Assembly: GCF_004402215.1 (NCBI RefSeq)
Contig: NZ_SOEZ01000051.1
Span: 1 to 57,179, forward strand
From: Cryobacterium tagatosivorans
Lineage (GTDB): Bacteria; Actinomycetota; Actinomycetes; Actinomycetales; Microbacteriaceae
Length of the DNA: 57,179 bases
Direction of reading: 5' to 3'
In this document: positions 31,760-41,199 of the stretch, piece by piece
How the letters are laid out: every line of letters starts with the position of its first letter
Numbering within the stretch: the stretch's first letter is position 1
The notes under the pieces: generated by a model
Databases searched by the model: none
The model's input: only the letters and a program-made list of their open reading frames with translations
What the model was told of the DNA's origin: nothing
Position numbers and translations under genes: made by a program

Positions 31760-32169
31760 GCCTCATCCAGTGCGTAGCGCAGTTGGCCCCGCGTGAGCGG
31801 TGGCCCTGCATTGGGGTCTCGGTGAGACTCTGCCTCCGCATTTTCCGGAAGCCGGACATACAAGTCGCGCCACAGCACACTGAACGGTGTGAAGTTCGGG
31901 GCCCCCGTTATCGCGGTATACGCGCCCTTGCGTATCCGCCAACGCCGTTTCCGGCTTGACCGCTGCGGCCGCTTCGTTCTACCTGCCACTCCGACGAATC
32001 CGCGGACATCGATCCAGCCCTTTGGGGCTTCGTTCAAGAGCCTTGGCATGATGCTCCAGTAGGCAAGCAAGAACGTCACGCGTCCGTATGGCGCGGGCGG
32101 ATTTGGTGGGATCTTCCGCATCTGAGAGCCGTCACCGGCGATGATCGGTGCGGCCAGCCCAGTCTCCAC
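31708..32169 (-). CDS. Hypothetical protein
   Basis: 153 residues. The middle (PKGWIDVRGFVGVAGRTKRP) and a basic stretch (RSSRKRRWRIRKGAY) suggest nucleic-acid contact; the C terminus ends in a Pro-rich tail typical of a shifted frame. Probable 5' part of the same broken gene as 31448-31759. No family recognised. Confidence 0.45.
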   Translation of the reverse strand: METGLAAPIIAGDGSQMRKIPPNPPAPYGRVTFLLAYWSIMPRLLNEAPKGWIDVRGFVGVAGRTKRPQRSSRKRRWRIRKGAYTAITGAPNFTPFSVLWRDLYVRLPENAEAESHRDPNAGPPLTRGQLRYALDEACPDSTPDPTVRSCPKP

Positions 32170-32308
32170 TCTGTGAAGGGGCGGCCGTTTCGCCGTGTTC
32201 TAGACTGTGCACGGGCCGAATGCGCCTGCTGAGGGTCGACGGTTTCCTGCTGCGGTTCGCAAACTCTCCCCGGCACACCCAGTTGATAAATCTGAGCGAG
32301 GACGTTGA

Positions 32309-33109
32309 ATGAGGCGTTTCACGGCGGACGATGCCTGCCTGCTGCTGGCGCGGTTGCGGGAGAGAACACCTCTGGTGCAGTGCCTGACCAACGCGGTGGT
32401 GACCAACTTCACCGCTAACGCGTTGCTGGCGGTCGGGGCTGCGCCGGCGATGACCGACATCCCCATCGAGGCCGACCAGTTCGCCCGTATCGCTTCGGCC
32501 ATGCTAGTGAACCTGGGCACTCCGCATGCGGAGCAGCGTGCGGCCATGCTTGAAGCGGCCCGGGCGGCGCACGAGATCGGCACGCCGTGGGTGCTCGACC
32601 CGGTGGCCGTCGGCGTCCTTTCGGTGCGCACCCAGCTGGCCGCCGATCTGCTGGCGTACGCGCCCACTGCAATCCGCGGCAACGCCTCCGAGGTGATTGC
32701 CCTGAACGGCTCGGGCCATGGCGGCCGGGGGGTGGACTCGGTCGACACGGCGGAGCAGGCGTTGGATGCCGCTGGCCGGCTTGCTGACCGGTACGGCTGC
32801 ATCGTCGCGATCTCTGGGGCGACCGATTTGATCACCGATGGAACCGATGTCATCCGCCTGAGCAACGGCCATCCCTATCTCACCCAAGTCACCGGTGGAG
32901 GGTGTGCGCTTGGCGCCATAACCGCGGCTTTCCTCGCGGTCGGCGACGATCGTCTTGTTGCCACTGCCGCCGCGACGGCCGTATATACGATCGCGGCCGA
33001 GCGGGCGGCGGTGGGCGCCGGCGGTCCAGGCAGTTTTGCCGTCGCGTTCCTTGACGCATTGGCGAGCGTTGACGGGGCCGCGATCCGGGCGTCGATAGCG
33101 ATGTCATGA
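32309..33109 (+). CDS. thiM: Hydroxyethylthiazole kinase
   Basis: A 266-residue ribokinase-fold enzyme that phosphorylates 4-methyl-5-(2-hydroxyethyl)thiazole for thiamine salvage. [37 protein letters not shown] and VTGGGCALG (catalytic Cys/GC loop) are ThiM signatures. First gene of a thiM-thiE-thiD operon, overlapping thiE by 4 bases. GAGGACG lies before the ATG. Confidence 0.97.
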   Translation: MRRFTADDACLLLARLRERTPLVQCLTNAVVTNFTANALLAVGAAPAMTDIPIEADQFARIASAMLVNLGTPHAEQRAAMLEAARAAHEIGTPWVLDPVAVGVLSVRTQLAADLLAYAPTAIRGNASEVIALNGSGHGGRGVDSVDTAEQALDAAGRLADRYGCIVAISGATDLITDGTDVIRLSNGHPYLTQVTGGGCALGAITAAFLAVGDDRLVATAAATAVYTIAAERAAVGAGGPGSFAVAFLDALASVDGAAIRASIAMS

Positions 33110-33768
33110 CTGAGTTCAGTAGGGAGACTTTCACGCCAGGCGTGTATCTGGTCACCGACACGGCGTTATGTGGCAGTCGCGGGGTGGTCGAGACGGTGCG
33201 GGCGGCGGTAGCCGGGGGCGTCCGAACGGTGCAGATCCGGGAGAAAGATGCGTCCGCTGCCGACTTCTACCAGCTCGTATTGCGCATATCCGAGGCTGTC
33301 GGTGACCTGGCCGCGATTCTCATCAACGACCGGATCGACGTGTTCCTGGCTGCCCGCGCTGCGGGCGCCCGCGTGCATGGCGTCCACTTCGGCCAAAGCG
33401 ACCTTCCGGTTACGGCCGTGAGGATGATCGTCGGCGACGACGCGATCATCGGGTTGACCGCCAATACTGTCGATCACTTCCGCCAGGTGGCTCTCCTGCC
33501 GGATAGAACGGTCGACTACCTGGGCGTTGGTGTGATCCGGGCGACGGCCACAAAAGTGAACCATCCGACGCCGATCGGCGTGGACGGTTTCGCCGGGTTC
33601 GCTGCCGTGGCAGGCCTGCCTTGCGTGGCCATTGGCGGAGTCTTGCTGGACGACGTGGGCGAGCTACGCCGGGTGCGGGCGGCAGGTGTCGCAGTGGTCT
33701 CCGCGATCTGTGCCGCCGCGGACCCGAAACGGGTGGCCGAGGATTTTGTGGAGGAGTGGAACCGATGA
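33106..33768 (+). CDS. thiE: Thiamine-phosphate synthase
   Basis: A 220-residue TIM barrel joining HMP-PP and thiazole-[14 protein letters not shown] (phosphate/Mg region), [23 protein letters not shown] and [10 protein letters not shown] match ThiE, as does [15 protein letters not shown] overlap with thiM and ATGA overlap with thiD imply tight coupling. Confidence 0.96.
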   Translation: MTEFSRETFTPGVYLVTDTALCGSRGVVETVRAAVAGGVRTVQIREKDASAADFYQLVLRISEAVGDLAAILINDRIDVFLAARAAGARVHGVHFGQSDLPVTAVRMIVGDDAIIGLTANTVDHFRQVALLPDRTVDYLGVGVIRATATKVNHPTPIGVDGFAGFAAVAGLPCVAIGGVLLDDVGELRRVRAAGVAVVSAICAAADPKRVAEDFVEEWNR

Positions 33769-34625
33769 TTCGTACCGTCCTGCCGCGCACAGTACCCCGA
33801 GTTCTGAGCATCGCTGGCACCGATCCAACAGGTGGGGCCGGCATCCAGGCGGACTTGAAGAGCATTGCCGCGCAGGGCGGCTACGGGATGGCCGTCGTCA
33901 CCGCGCTGGTTGCCCAGAACACCCACGGGGTGAGGTCGGTGCATATTCCGCCGGTGGCCTTCCTTCGTGAACAGCTCGATGCCGTCAGCGACGACGTCAC
34001 TATCGATGCGGTCAAGATCGGGATGCTCGGCAATGCCGAGATCGTTCAGGCCGTCGATGACTGGTTGGAGAAGGTGAAACCGCCGGTGGTGGTGCTTGAC
34101 CCGGTGATGGTCGCCACCAGCGGCGACCGGCTGCTCGAGCCGGCTGCAGAAAGCGCCATGATCCGGCTGCTCAGCCGGGTCGACTTGGTCACACCGAACC
34201 TGGCGGAATTGGGGGTGCTGTTGGGAGAGCCGACCGCTTCGACCTGGCCGCACGCACTCGAGCAGGGCAAGCGACTCTCGTCGGCGCATAACGTCATTGT
34301 GCTGGTCAAGGGCGGCCATCTAGAGGGTGCCGTGTGCCCCGACGCGCTGGTGGATGCCACCGGCCAGCTGCCCGCCGGCCGGCCGATGATTGAGGTTGCA
34401 GCCGATCGGGTGGACACCGCCAATACCCACGGAACCGGATGTTCGATGTCGTCGGCGATGGCGACATTGCAGGCCCGGCTCGGGGACTGGAGCGTCGCGT
34501 TATCGATGACTAAGTCCTGGTTGCAGGAGAGTCTGGAACACGCCGACGAACTCGAGGTCGGTACCGGGCGTGGTCCTATCCACCACTTTCATCGGTTGTG
34601 GGCAGGCGGGCCGCCCCAAGGCTGA
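33765..34625 (+). CDS. thiD: HMP / HMP-P kinase
   Basis: A 286-residue ribokinase-type enzyme. VLSIAGTDPTGGAGIQADLK, ALVAQNTHGV, VVVLDPVMVATSGDRL, LVTPNLAEL and ANTHGTGCSMSSA (anion hole GTGC) are ThiD hallmarks. It adds both phosphates to hydroxymethylpyrimidine. The C-terminal GRGPIHHFHRLW is the same tail found as a relic at 5080-5158. The 3' end overlaps the convergent MFS gene by 50 bases. Confidence 0.96.
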   Translation: MIRTVLPRTVPRVLSIAGTDPTGGAGIQADLKSIAAQGGYGMAVVTALVAQNTHGVRSVHIPPVAFLREQLDAVSDDVTIDAVKIGMLGNAEIVQAVDDWLEKVKPPVVVLDPVMVATSGDRLLEPAAESAMIRLLSRVDLVTPNLAELGVLLGEPTASTWPHALEQGKRLSSAHNVIVLVKGGHLEGAVCPDALVDATGQLPAGRPMIEVAADRVDTANTHGTGCSMSSAMATLQARLGDWSVALSMTKSWLQESLEHADELEVGTGRGPIHHFHRLWAGGPPQG

Positions 34626-35916
34626 CCCGCACTGTTTCGGGGCCGGCCAGCGCGCCGGTCAGCACGAGCGCTCCAGCCAGTGCGAGCAGCGCTGCGACGG
34701 CGCCGTGGTCGCCGAGCACATTCTGCAGGGCCGGCAGATAGTACGGGTAGAGGGCTGGAATGACGATGGAAAGGCTATAACCGACCCCGTAGCCGCTGGA
34801 GCGCACGGCAGTCGGGAAGCGTTCGGCCAGGTAGGCGCCGACCGGGCCGTAGCCGGAAACGGTGACGATCTGCAGCGCCACGACCAGCAGCACCAAAACC
34901 GTGGTGCCGGCGGCGGTGAAGACGGCTAGGAAGATCACCGGTCCCAGTACCGCTGCGATCAGGCCGAAGCCGATGAAGAAAACGCGGCGGCCGGTGAACG
35001 TCGACAGGTGCCCACAACCGGCCATGGTGAAGGCGCTTGCGGCGGTGCCGCACATCATCGCGAACGTTATGGTTTGTGCGCCCACGTCGGCATCGGCGCC
35101 GAGTTGCCCAGTCAGCACCGGGATGGCCATGTAAGTCAGCAACCACATGCCGCTCATCAGAATGAATACCTGCCACAGCGCCCGGCGGTGTTCGCCGATG
35201 AGAATTTCCTTCAGCGGGTTCGTGCGGCGTGGGGTCTGGGTCCACATCGGGGAATCCTCAACCCGGGCACGATAATAGGCGAGCATTCCAAAAGCGAGCA
35301 CGGCGCCGAGCAGGAATGGGATGCGCCAGCCCCATGCGTTGTAACTGGCGGTGTCGAGCGTGCCGTGGAGTACGAACACCAGGCCGGCGATGGTGGCGTT
35401 GGCCCAGGGTGACATCCACATGATCAGCCCGCTGACAAGCCCTCGCCGTTCAGGTTCGGACCATTCCATCGCCAGTGGAACAGCCGAGGTGTATTCACCG
35501 CCGAGAAAAATTCCGCCGAGAAAACGCAGCGCCAGGATCAACAGGAGCGATCCTGCACCGAACACGGCGTGGCTGGGAACCAGTGCGATGAGCAGTGTCG
35601 TCAGCGCCACGCCGGTGAGTGCGACCTTGGTCGTCGCCGTGCGGCCGATGCGGTCGGAGATCGGACCGAAGATCGCTGCTCCTATCGGCCGCCCGAGCAG
35701 CGTCGCGACAAAGATCAGTCCGGCGTTGCTGACCAGGTTTTCCGACCCGAAAAGATGCGCCGCTGCTGGCGTCAGGGCGATGACGGGTAGGAAGATGTCG
35801 AATTGGTCCACATAGTTGCCGAAGATCCCGCCCCGTATGGCGCGGCGCATGCCTGGCGGTGCGGACGGTGGCAGTTGAGCGGGGGCAGAGGCGGTGTTGG
35901 GGTGGGCGTAACGCAT
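34576..35916 (-). CDS. MFS transporter, TPP-riboswitch controlled (thiamine precursor uptake)
   Basis: A 446-residue major facilitator of the metabolite/H+ symporter type (MHS-like): 12 predicted helices, motif GPISDRIGRTATTKVAL between helices 2 and 3 and LGGEYTSAVPLAMEW in helix 4. It follows a TPP riboswitch on the same strand and is convergent with thiM-E-D, so it most likely imports thiamine, thiazole or HMP; the substrate is inferred. Start: ATG 35916 with AAGGAAG before it. The ATG at 35940 is inside the riboswitch. Confidence 0.9.
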   Translation of the reverse strand: MRYAHPNTASAPAQLPPSAPPGMRRAIRGGIFGNYVDQFDIFLPVIALTPAAAHLFGSENLVSNAGLIFVATLLGRPIGAAIFGPISDRIGRTATTKVALTGVALTTLLIALVPSHAVFGAGSLLLILALRFLGGIFLGGEYTSAVPLAMEWSEPERRGLVSGLIMWMSPWANATIAGLVFVLHGTLDTASYNAWGWRIPFLLGAVLAFGMLAYYRARVEDSPMWTQTPRRTNPLKEILIGEHRRALWQVFILMSGMWLLTYMAIPVLTGQLGADADVGAQTITFAMMCGTAASAFTMAGCGHLSTFTGRRVFFIGFGLIAAVLGPVIFLAVFTAAGTTVLVLLVVALQIVTVSGYGPVGAYLAERFPTAVRSSGYGVGYSLSIVIPALYPYYLPALQNVLGDHGAVAALLALAGALVLTGALAGPETVRVSLGAARLPTTDESGG

Positions 35917-35926
35917 CAACTTCACT

Positions 35927-36010
35927 TCCTTTGCCGGCATTACCCGGTAGGTTCAACGGTCGAAGCTGCCTCAGCTTCCTCTCAGCCCCTGCAAGAGGGC
36001 TCCCGTGTGG
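35927..36010 (-). ncRNA. TPP riboswitch 1 (MFS transporter)
   Basis: Minus strand shows the THI-box order: CACACGGGAGCCC, GGGGCTGAGAGG, a variable stem (AAGCTGAGGCAGCTT), CGACCGTTGAACCT, CCGGGTAATGCCGGC and AAGGAAG, where the ribosome site lies. Ligand-bound folding would hide the ribosome site. Confidence 0.93.
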
Positions 36011-36066
36011 ACGAGGAACAACGTAGCACTCTGTGTCAGGGACTGCGTTTAGCCATGTTTGCGTTC

Positions 36067-36088
36067 GGCCATGTTCTGGCCCTTTTTT
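36067..36088 (+). terminator. Weak terminator-like hairpin
   Basis: GGCCA-TGTTC-TGGCC followed by CTTTTTT. It sits between two divergent riboswitch units and terminates no obvious gene; perhaps a stop for read-through or an antisense RNA. Confidence 0.4.
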
Positions 36089-36249
36089 CCTGGTTGTGAT
36101 TGTCTGCAAGCGCGCGGCGAGAGTGGGGATCTGGCGGCGACCTCGTCGGAGTCGTAATGGTGCTGTTCGATGACTTGGTACGCACGCATTGAGTGTGAAC
36201 CAACACGTTGTTCGTCCAGGCTTGGCTGTTTCTTGGTTACACTCGTCTT

Positions 36250-36342
36250 GAACACGGGAGTCCGGTGAGCCGGGCTGAGAGGAAGATTATCAATCTTCGA
36301 CCGTCGAACCTGATCTGGATCATGCCAGCGCAGGGAGGCAAT
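36250..36342 (+). ncRNA. TPP riboswitch 2 (ABC transporter operon)
   Basis: ACACGGGAGTCC, GGGCTGAGAGG, then CGACCGTCGAACCTGATC, TGGATCATGCCAGCG and CAGGGAGG: a complete THI element 50 bases before the lipoprotein gene. Confidence 0.96.
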
Positions 36343-36392
36343 TTTCTCACATCCCGTGCCCTGATATTCCTGCAATCAAGGAGGGCACGACA

Positions 36393-37454
36393 GTGCAACT
36401 ATCCCTACTCAAAAGTGCGCCTTCGTCGTGGGTGACGGTGGGCGCGCTGGCTCTTGCCGCGGCGACAGTTCTGAGTGGCTGCGCCTCAGGCTCGGCGACT
36501 GGCACCGCCTCGTCTACCGCGTTGACTCCGGTGACCTTCGCCTTGGACTGGACACCGAACACCAATCACACCGGGCTGTATGTCGCTCTTGAGAAGGGCT
36601 ACTTCACGCAGGCGGGGCTTGAGGTGAAGGTGCTCCCATACAGCCAGTCATCCACCGACGCACTCATCAACGCCGGCTCAGCTGACTTCGGTATCAGCTT
36701 CCAGGACGCGGCCACCTTCGCGGCGGCAGCGGGTGTGCGCAACATCTCGGTGATGTCGGTGCTGCAGCACGACGCTACGGCGATCGGGGTCCTGGCCAGC
36801 CGCGACGACATTCGCAGCCCCAAGGACCTCGACGGCAAGACCCTCGGCATGGCAGACCCCAGTGCAACTTTTCCCACCGAGGCTGCGGATGTCATCAAGA
36901 ACGACGGTGGAACGGGCGAGTTTAGGAAAATCACGCTGGGCACCTCCGCCTATGAGGCCCTCTATGCCGGCAAAGTTGACTTCACCTCGGCATTCACCAC
37001 CTGGGAGGGCATCGACGCCGCTCTTCGCGGCACCCCGATGAAGTTCTTCGCTCTGCACGACTATGGCCTACCGGACCAATACTCGGTGATCGTCGAGGCA
37101 AACCGGGCCTGGACGGCCAAGTACCCTGCCGCCACTGCTCAGTTCGTCCAGGCCCTGCAAAAGGGGTACCAATACGCCGCCGACCATCCAGATGCCGCGG
37201 CGAACATTTTGATCGACGCCAACCCCGGTGCCTTCGAAAACACGGAACTCGTGTACCAAAGCCAGGAAAAACTGAGCGCTTCCTACCTCAAAGACGCCAA
37301 CGGTAAAGTAGGCACTCAAACGGTAGACACCTGGCAGCAGCTGGCCGATTTCCTCTACCGTGCCGGCCTCTTGGCCGACGAAGACGGCAAACCGCTCACA
37401 GCGCCGCTGGACACGTCGACACTGTTCACTGAGCACTACCTCAGTGAAAAATAG
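36393..37454 (+). CDS. ThiY-like substrate-binding lipoprotein
   Basis: A 353-residue SsuA/THI5-like protein. The N terminus is a lipoprotein signal with lipobox LSGC at about 27-30 and a Thr/Ser linker. VTFALDWTPNTNHTGLYVALEKGYF is the signature of ThiY/THI5 proteins that bind formylaminopyrimidine or HMP. GTG start with AAGGAGGG seven bases before. Overlaps the permease gene. TPP-controlled, so a pyrimidine precursor is the expected ligand. Confidence 0.94.
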   Translation: MQLSLLKSAPSSWVTVGALALAAATVLSGCASGSATGTASSTALTPVTFALDWTPNTNHTGLYVALEKGYFTQAGLEVKVLPYSQSSTDALINAGSADFGISFQDAATFAAAAGVRNISVMSVLQHDATAIGVLASRDDIRSPKDLDGKTLGMADPSATFPTEAADVIKNDGGTGEFRKITLGTSAYEALYAGKVDFTSAFTTWEGIDAALRGTPMKFFALHDYGLPDQYSVIVEANRAWTAKYPAATAQFVQALQKGYQYAADHPDAAANILIDANPGAFENTELVYQSQEKLSASYLKDANGKVGTQTVDTWQQLADFLYRAGLLADEDGKPLTAPLDTSTLFTEHYLSEK

Positions 37455-38256
37455 CATCACCGTGAAGCGGGCTACAGCGCCCCGCACGACTGCACTCTCG
37501 GCGCTAGCGCCTCCCGCCGCGATCCTCACCGCGCTCGTGATCACCTGGCAGGTGGCGGTGACGGCAGGCGGAGTGCAGCCGGCGATCCTGCCCTCCCCGC
37601 AGCGCATTCTTCAGCAGGGCTGGGAGGCCCGCACCACGATCTGGGACAATACGCTCCCCACCCTGCAGGAGACGTTTCTCGGCTTCGCCGTCTCCCTGAC
37701 CGTCGCTTGGACGCTGGCAATCCTGATCGATTTTTCGCCATGGCTGCGGCGAGCACTGGTGCCACTGCTGGTGGCATCCCAAGCTATACCCATCATTGCG
37801 ATCGCGCCGCTGATGATCATCTGGTTCGGATTCGGAATGCTGCCCAAAGTCATCGTCATCGCCCTGGTGACATTCTTTCCGGTCACGGTCGGACTGATTG
37901 ACGGCTTCAACCGCACCGATCGGGACGCGATCAATCTGCTGCGCAGCATGGGGGCTAACCGGTGGAAGCAGTTCGTGTACGTGCGTCTCCCGTCGGCGCT
38001 TCCCTCGTTCTTCACGGCCCTTCGAATCGGAATCGCCTACGCCGTCACCGGTGCCATTTTTGCCGAGTACGTCGGCGCCGAGCGAGGCCTGGGCATTTAT
38101 ATGGCGGTGATGAAGAACTCGTTTCGCACCGATCTTGTGTTGGCTGCCGTTGCGGTGACCGCGTTCGTGAGCGTGTGCCTGTTCCTGTTGACCTACGTCG
38201 CCGAACGGGCGATCATCCCTTGGCATTCGAAGGAACGCAGGAGCTGGCATGGCTGA
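37444..38256 (+). CDS. ThiX-like ABC transporter permease
   Basis: A 270-residue permease with six helices and the EAA loop (INLLRSMGANRWKQFVYVRLPSALP). It belongs to the SsuC/TauC/ThiX group. GTG 37444 overlaps the end of the binding-protein gene; GTG 37462 is an alternative. The frame opens further upstream (37360) but would overlap the previous gene by about 95 bases. Confidence 0.92.
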   Translation: MKNSITVKRATAPRTTALSALAPPAAILTALVITWQVAVTAGGVQPAILPSPQRILQQGWEARTTIWDNTLPTLQETFLGFAVSLTVAWTLAILIDFSPWLRRALVPLLVASQAIPIIAIAPLMIIWFGFGMLPKVIVIALVTFFPVTVGLIDGFNRTDRDAINLLRSMGANRWKQFVYVRLPSALPSFFTALRIGIAYAVTGAIFAEYVGAERGLGIYMAVMKNSFRTDLVLAAVAVTAFVSVCLFLLTYVAERAIIPWHSKERRSWHG

Positions 38257-39043
38257 GGCGACTCCCCCGAAGATCGAACTGCGCGGAATAGGTAAGTCGT
38301 TTCCGCTCGGCCACGGGCAGGTACGGCCGGTCCTCGACGACATCGCCTTCTCGGCGCGGCCGGGCGAATTCGTTGCCGTGATCGGTCCGAGCGGATGCGG
38401 CAAGAGCACCATGTTCAACATCATGGCCGGCTTGGAGACGGCCAGTTCCGGCGAGGTCTTAGTCGACGGGGATGTCGTCACCGGTCAACACGAACACTTC
38501 GCATACATGCCGCAGAAGGATTTGTTGTTCCCGTGGCGCAGCATTCTGGAGAACACATCCCTCGGCCTCGAGGTTGCGGGGGAAACCAAGAAGACCGCCC
38601 GAGCACGGGCGGCCAGTCTCTTTGCGGCCTTCGGCCTGTCCGGTTTTGAAGATGCACATCCTTTCGAACTCTCCGGAGGCATGCGCCAGCGCGCGGCCTT
38701 GCTGCGCACCGTGGTGCAGGGCAGAGATGTCCTGTTGCTGGACGAGCCGTTCGGGGCCCTGGACTCCCTCACCCGCACCGACATGCAGTCCTGGTTGCAG
38801 GGGGTGTGGTCCCAGAACGCCTGGACTGCGGTGCTGATCACCCACGACATCCGTGAGGCGATTTACCTCGCCGACCGGGTGGTCGTCCTCAGCGCGCGGC
38901 CGGCATCCGTGCGGCTGAACCTGACCATCGACCTGCCCCGGCCGCGCGAGCTGTCGATGACCACCTCGGCAGAGTTCGCCGGATACGAACGCACGCTCCT
39001 GGCGACCCTGCACGAGGAAACCCTCTCGCCCAGAGGACCCTAA
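38249..39043 (+). CDS. ThiZ-like ABC transporter ATPase
   Basis: A 264-residue ATPase: GPSGCGKST (Walker A), PQKDLLFPW (Q-loop), LSGGMRQRAALLR (signature), VLLLDEPFGALD (Walker B/D-loop) and ITHDIREA (H-loop). It completes the three-gene ThiYXZ-like importer and overlaps the permease by 8 bases. Its 3' end overlaps the convergent monooxygenase gene by 4 bases. Confidence 0.95.
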   Translation: MAEATPPKIELRGIGKSFPLGHGQVRPVLDDIAFSARPGEFVAVIGPSGCGKSTMFNIMAGLETASSGEVLVDGDVVTGQHEHFAYMPQKDLLFPWRSILENTSLGLEVAGETKKTARARAASLFAAFGLSGFEDAHPFELSGGMRQRAALLRTVVQGRDVLLLDEPFGALDSLTRTDMQSWLQGVWSQNAWTAVLITHDIREAIYLADRVVVLSARPASVRLNLTIDLPRPRELSMTTSAEFAGYERTLLATLHEETLSPRGP

Positions 39044-40356
39044 ACCGCAGCGCCGATCGTGGGTCGTTCCAGCCCCAGGTGCCCACGTAAGGTATCCGCG
39101 GTATAGCGGGTGCGGAACAGACCGCGCCGTTGTAACACAGGGATCACCCGGTCCACGAACTCATCCAATGATTCCGGCAGCAGCGGCGGCATCACATTGA
39201 AGCCGTCCGCGGCACCGGAACGAAACCACAACTCGATTTGGTCGGCGACCTGCTCCGGCGTTCCGACCATGGTGCAATGCCCACCGCCGGCGGCGAGCCG
39301 GCCCAGCAACTGCCTTACCGTGGGCTGCTCAGCCTCGATAATTCGTAGGATGGTCGCATACCGGCCCTGCGGCCCGGTGAAGCCGGCCAGCGACGGCAGC
39401 GGCGGCACCGGCACATCCAAATCCCAATTGCTGCAATCCTGTTGCACGAACGTTCCCAGCTGCGCGAGCGACTGCTCGGTCGGCAGGAGGGCGTCGACCT
39501 CCGCTTGCTTCGCACGCGCCTGCGCCTGTGTGGACCCCACATAAGTGACGAGGCCGGGCATGATCAACACCGTATCCGGATCGCGTTTGGCTACGGCAAT
39601 GCGCCGTTTCACATCCTGGTAGTACTCCTGCCCGCTGGCGAGGTCATATGCCACCGCATAGATACCTTCGGCATAACGGGCGGCCAGCTCCCGGCCAGGG
39701 ACGGAGGCGCCGGCCTGAAACAGAACCGGTCGACCTTGCGGCGGGCGCGGCACCGTCAGCGGGCCGTCCACCCGGAAGTGCTCACCGGAGTGGCCGATCG
39801 GCCGCACCCGGGCCGGGTCAACATAGAGACCTCCGCGGTCCAAGACCAGAGCATCGTCCTCCCACGAATCCCACAATTTCAGCGCCGCCTCGATGAACTC
39901 GGCCGCCCGGCTATAGCGCTGATCGTGGGAGGGCAGCACATTCATTCCATGGTTGCGGGCTTCGGCGTCAAACATGGAAGTGACCACGTTCCAGCCAATG
40001 CGCCCCTTACTGATGTGATCCAACGATGCAAGCATGCGCGCCGCGTGGAAAGGCGTGTAAAAGGTCGCCGAGACGGTGCTGACCAGCCCGATCCGGCTCG
40101 TCGCCCGCGCCATCGCGGCCATCGCCGTCAGCGGCTCAAGAAACCATCGCGGGCCGGTACTCACATCGCCGACGGCTTGCCCGTCGGCGAAGAACACCGC
40201 GTCAAAGAGGCCACGTTCAGCGCTTCGGGCGAGCCGTTCGTAGAAACTGATGTCTCCCAACTGCTCGATGGGCGACTGCGGCCGCCGCCAAGCGGCGCCA
40301 TGGTGGCCGCAACCCATGAGGAACGCATTGAAGTGGAGCTGGCGCGGGGCTGACAT
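39040..40356 (-). CDS. Flavin-dependent monooxygenase, NtaA/SnaA/DszA family
   Basis: A 438-residue luciferase-like TIM barrel that uses FMNH2 and O2. HFNAFLMGCGHHGAAWR, SKGRIGWNVVTSM, YSRAAEFIEAALKLWDSWEDD, SGEHFRVDGPL and PVLFQAGASVPGRE identify the NtaA/SnaA/DszA group, which oxidises nitrogen or sulfur heterocycles and chelates. Second gene after a TPP riboswitch and an SDR, 13 bases apart. Placement suggests oxidative processing of a thiamine-type heterocycle; that is inferred. ATG 40356. Confidence 0.92.
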   Translation of the reverse strand: MSAPRQLHFNAFLMGCGHHGAAWRRPQSPIEQLGDISFYERLARSAERGLFDAVFFADGQAVGDVSTGPRWFLEPLTAMAAMARATSRIGLVSTVSATFYTPFHAARMLASLDHISKGRIGWNVVTSMFDAEARNHGMNVLPSHDQRYSRAAEFIEAALKLWDSWEDDALVLDRGGLYVDPARVRPIGHSGEHFRVDGPLTVPRPPQGRPVLFQAGASVPGRELAARYAEGIYAVAYDLASGQEYYQDVKRRIAVAKRDPDTVLIMPGLVTYVGSTQAQARAKQAEVDALLPTEQSLAQLGTFVQQDCSNWDLDVPVPPLPSLAGFTGPQGRYATILRIIEAEQPTVRQLLGRLAAGGGHCTMVGTPEQVADQIELWFRSGAADGFNVMPPLLPESLDEFVDRVIPVLQRRGLFRTRYTADTLRGHLGLERPTIGAAV

Positions 40357-40369
40357 GACCGGCGCGGCC

Positions 40370-41134
40370 CTAGTTCATCACCAGGCCGCCGTCGACTATC
40401 AGGTTCTGCCCGGTTACCGACCGCGCCCAGGGGGAGGCGAAAAAAAGTACCGCATCCGCAAATTCGGCCGGGGTTGTCACCCTGCGCAGAGGGGTGGACG
40501 CGGCGATGAAGTCGAACACGTCCTCGGGGGTGGCCGCGCTGGCATCCGTGGTGCGCAGCAGCCCGCCGGAGACCATGTTCACGGCGATGTTGTGCGGGCC
40601 AAGCTCTGAGGCGAGAGTGCGGGTCAGGGAGAGCAGGGCGGCCTTGGCGGCCGTGTAGTCGTGATAGGGCACCACCGGGTTTTGGAACAGGTTGGTGCCG
40701 ATGTTGATGACGCGGCCGAACCCGGCCTCGCGCATGCCTGCCAGCGCCTGCTGGGTCGTGTTCAGGGCACCGCGGACACTGCCAGAGAACTGCGCCTCAA
40801 ACTCGTCCCAGCCGATGTCGGCAGCGCCGGAGCGAGCGTCGCCGTTGAAACTGAAATCAGCCAACGCGTTATTGACCACCGTTGTCACGGTGGTGCCAAA
40901 ATGTGCCTGAGCCTGCGTGAGCATTGCCGCGACCTGGGCCGGATCGGTGACGTCGGCTCGTACGGCAAGAGCATGTTCAGGCCCATAGCCGGAAGCCAGG
41001 GTTTCCGCCGCTGCGGCGCTGTTGCGATAGTTGATGACCACCCGGGCGCCCTGAACCGCAAAAGCGTTCACGATGCTTTTGCCCAGGCCGCGTGCGCCGC
41101 CGGTGACCAGGACAATCTGTTCTGCTATTTGCAT
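40370..41134 (-). CDS. Short-chain dehydrogenase/reductase, TPP-riboswitch controlled
   Basis: A 254-residue classical SDR: LVTGGARGLGKSIVNAF (TGxxxGxG), NYRNS (NADP-type), VVNNAL (NNAG variant) and YHDYTAAKAAL (YxxxK). NNAL instead of NNAG and a long insert (NGDARSGAADIGWDEF) set it apart from FabG. ATG 41134 with AAGGTGAAG before it; the frame opens at 41191 inside the riboswitch leader. First gene of a TPP-controlled pair with the flavin monooxygenase. A thiamine-regulated reductase of this type has been predicted before (I recall the name oarX), but not with this partner as far as I know. Confidence 0.9.
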   Translation of the reverse strand: MQIAEQIVLVTGGARGLGKSIVNAFAVQGARVVINYRNSAAAAETLASGYGPEHALAVRADVTDPAQVAAMLTQAQAHFGTTVTTVVNNALADFSFNGDARSGAADIGWDEFEAQFSGSVRGALNTTQQALAGMREAGFGRVINIGTNLFQNPVVPYHDYTAAKAALLSLTRTLASELGPHNIAVNMVSGGLLRTTDASAATPEDVFDFIAASTPLRRVTTPAEFADAVLFFASPWARSVTGQNLIVDGGLVMN

Positions 41135-41199
41135 GATTTTCTTCACCTTGGGTAAGGCGAAAGGACGAGATCCGGCATCAGTGCGGTGCACGTAATTCT

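Noticed and set aside
32170..32308. TPP riboswitch before thiM
   Set aside because: GCACGGGCC and CTGAGG are present, but the conserved GAACCTGA and the 3' half are not. The match is too poor to call by eye.
35917..35940. ATG 35940 as start of the MFS gene
   Set aside because: It is the TAATGCC loop of the TPP riboswitch; ATG 35916 has a proper ribosome site.
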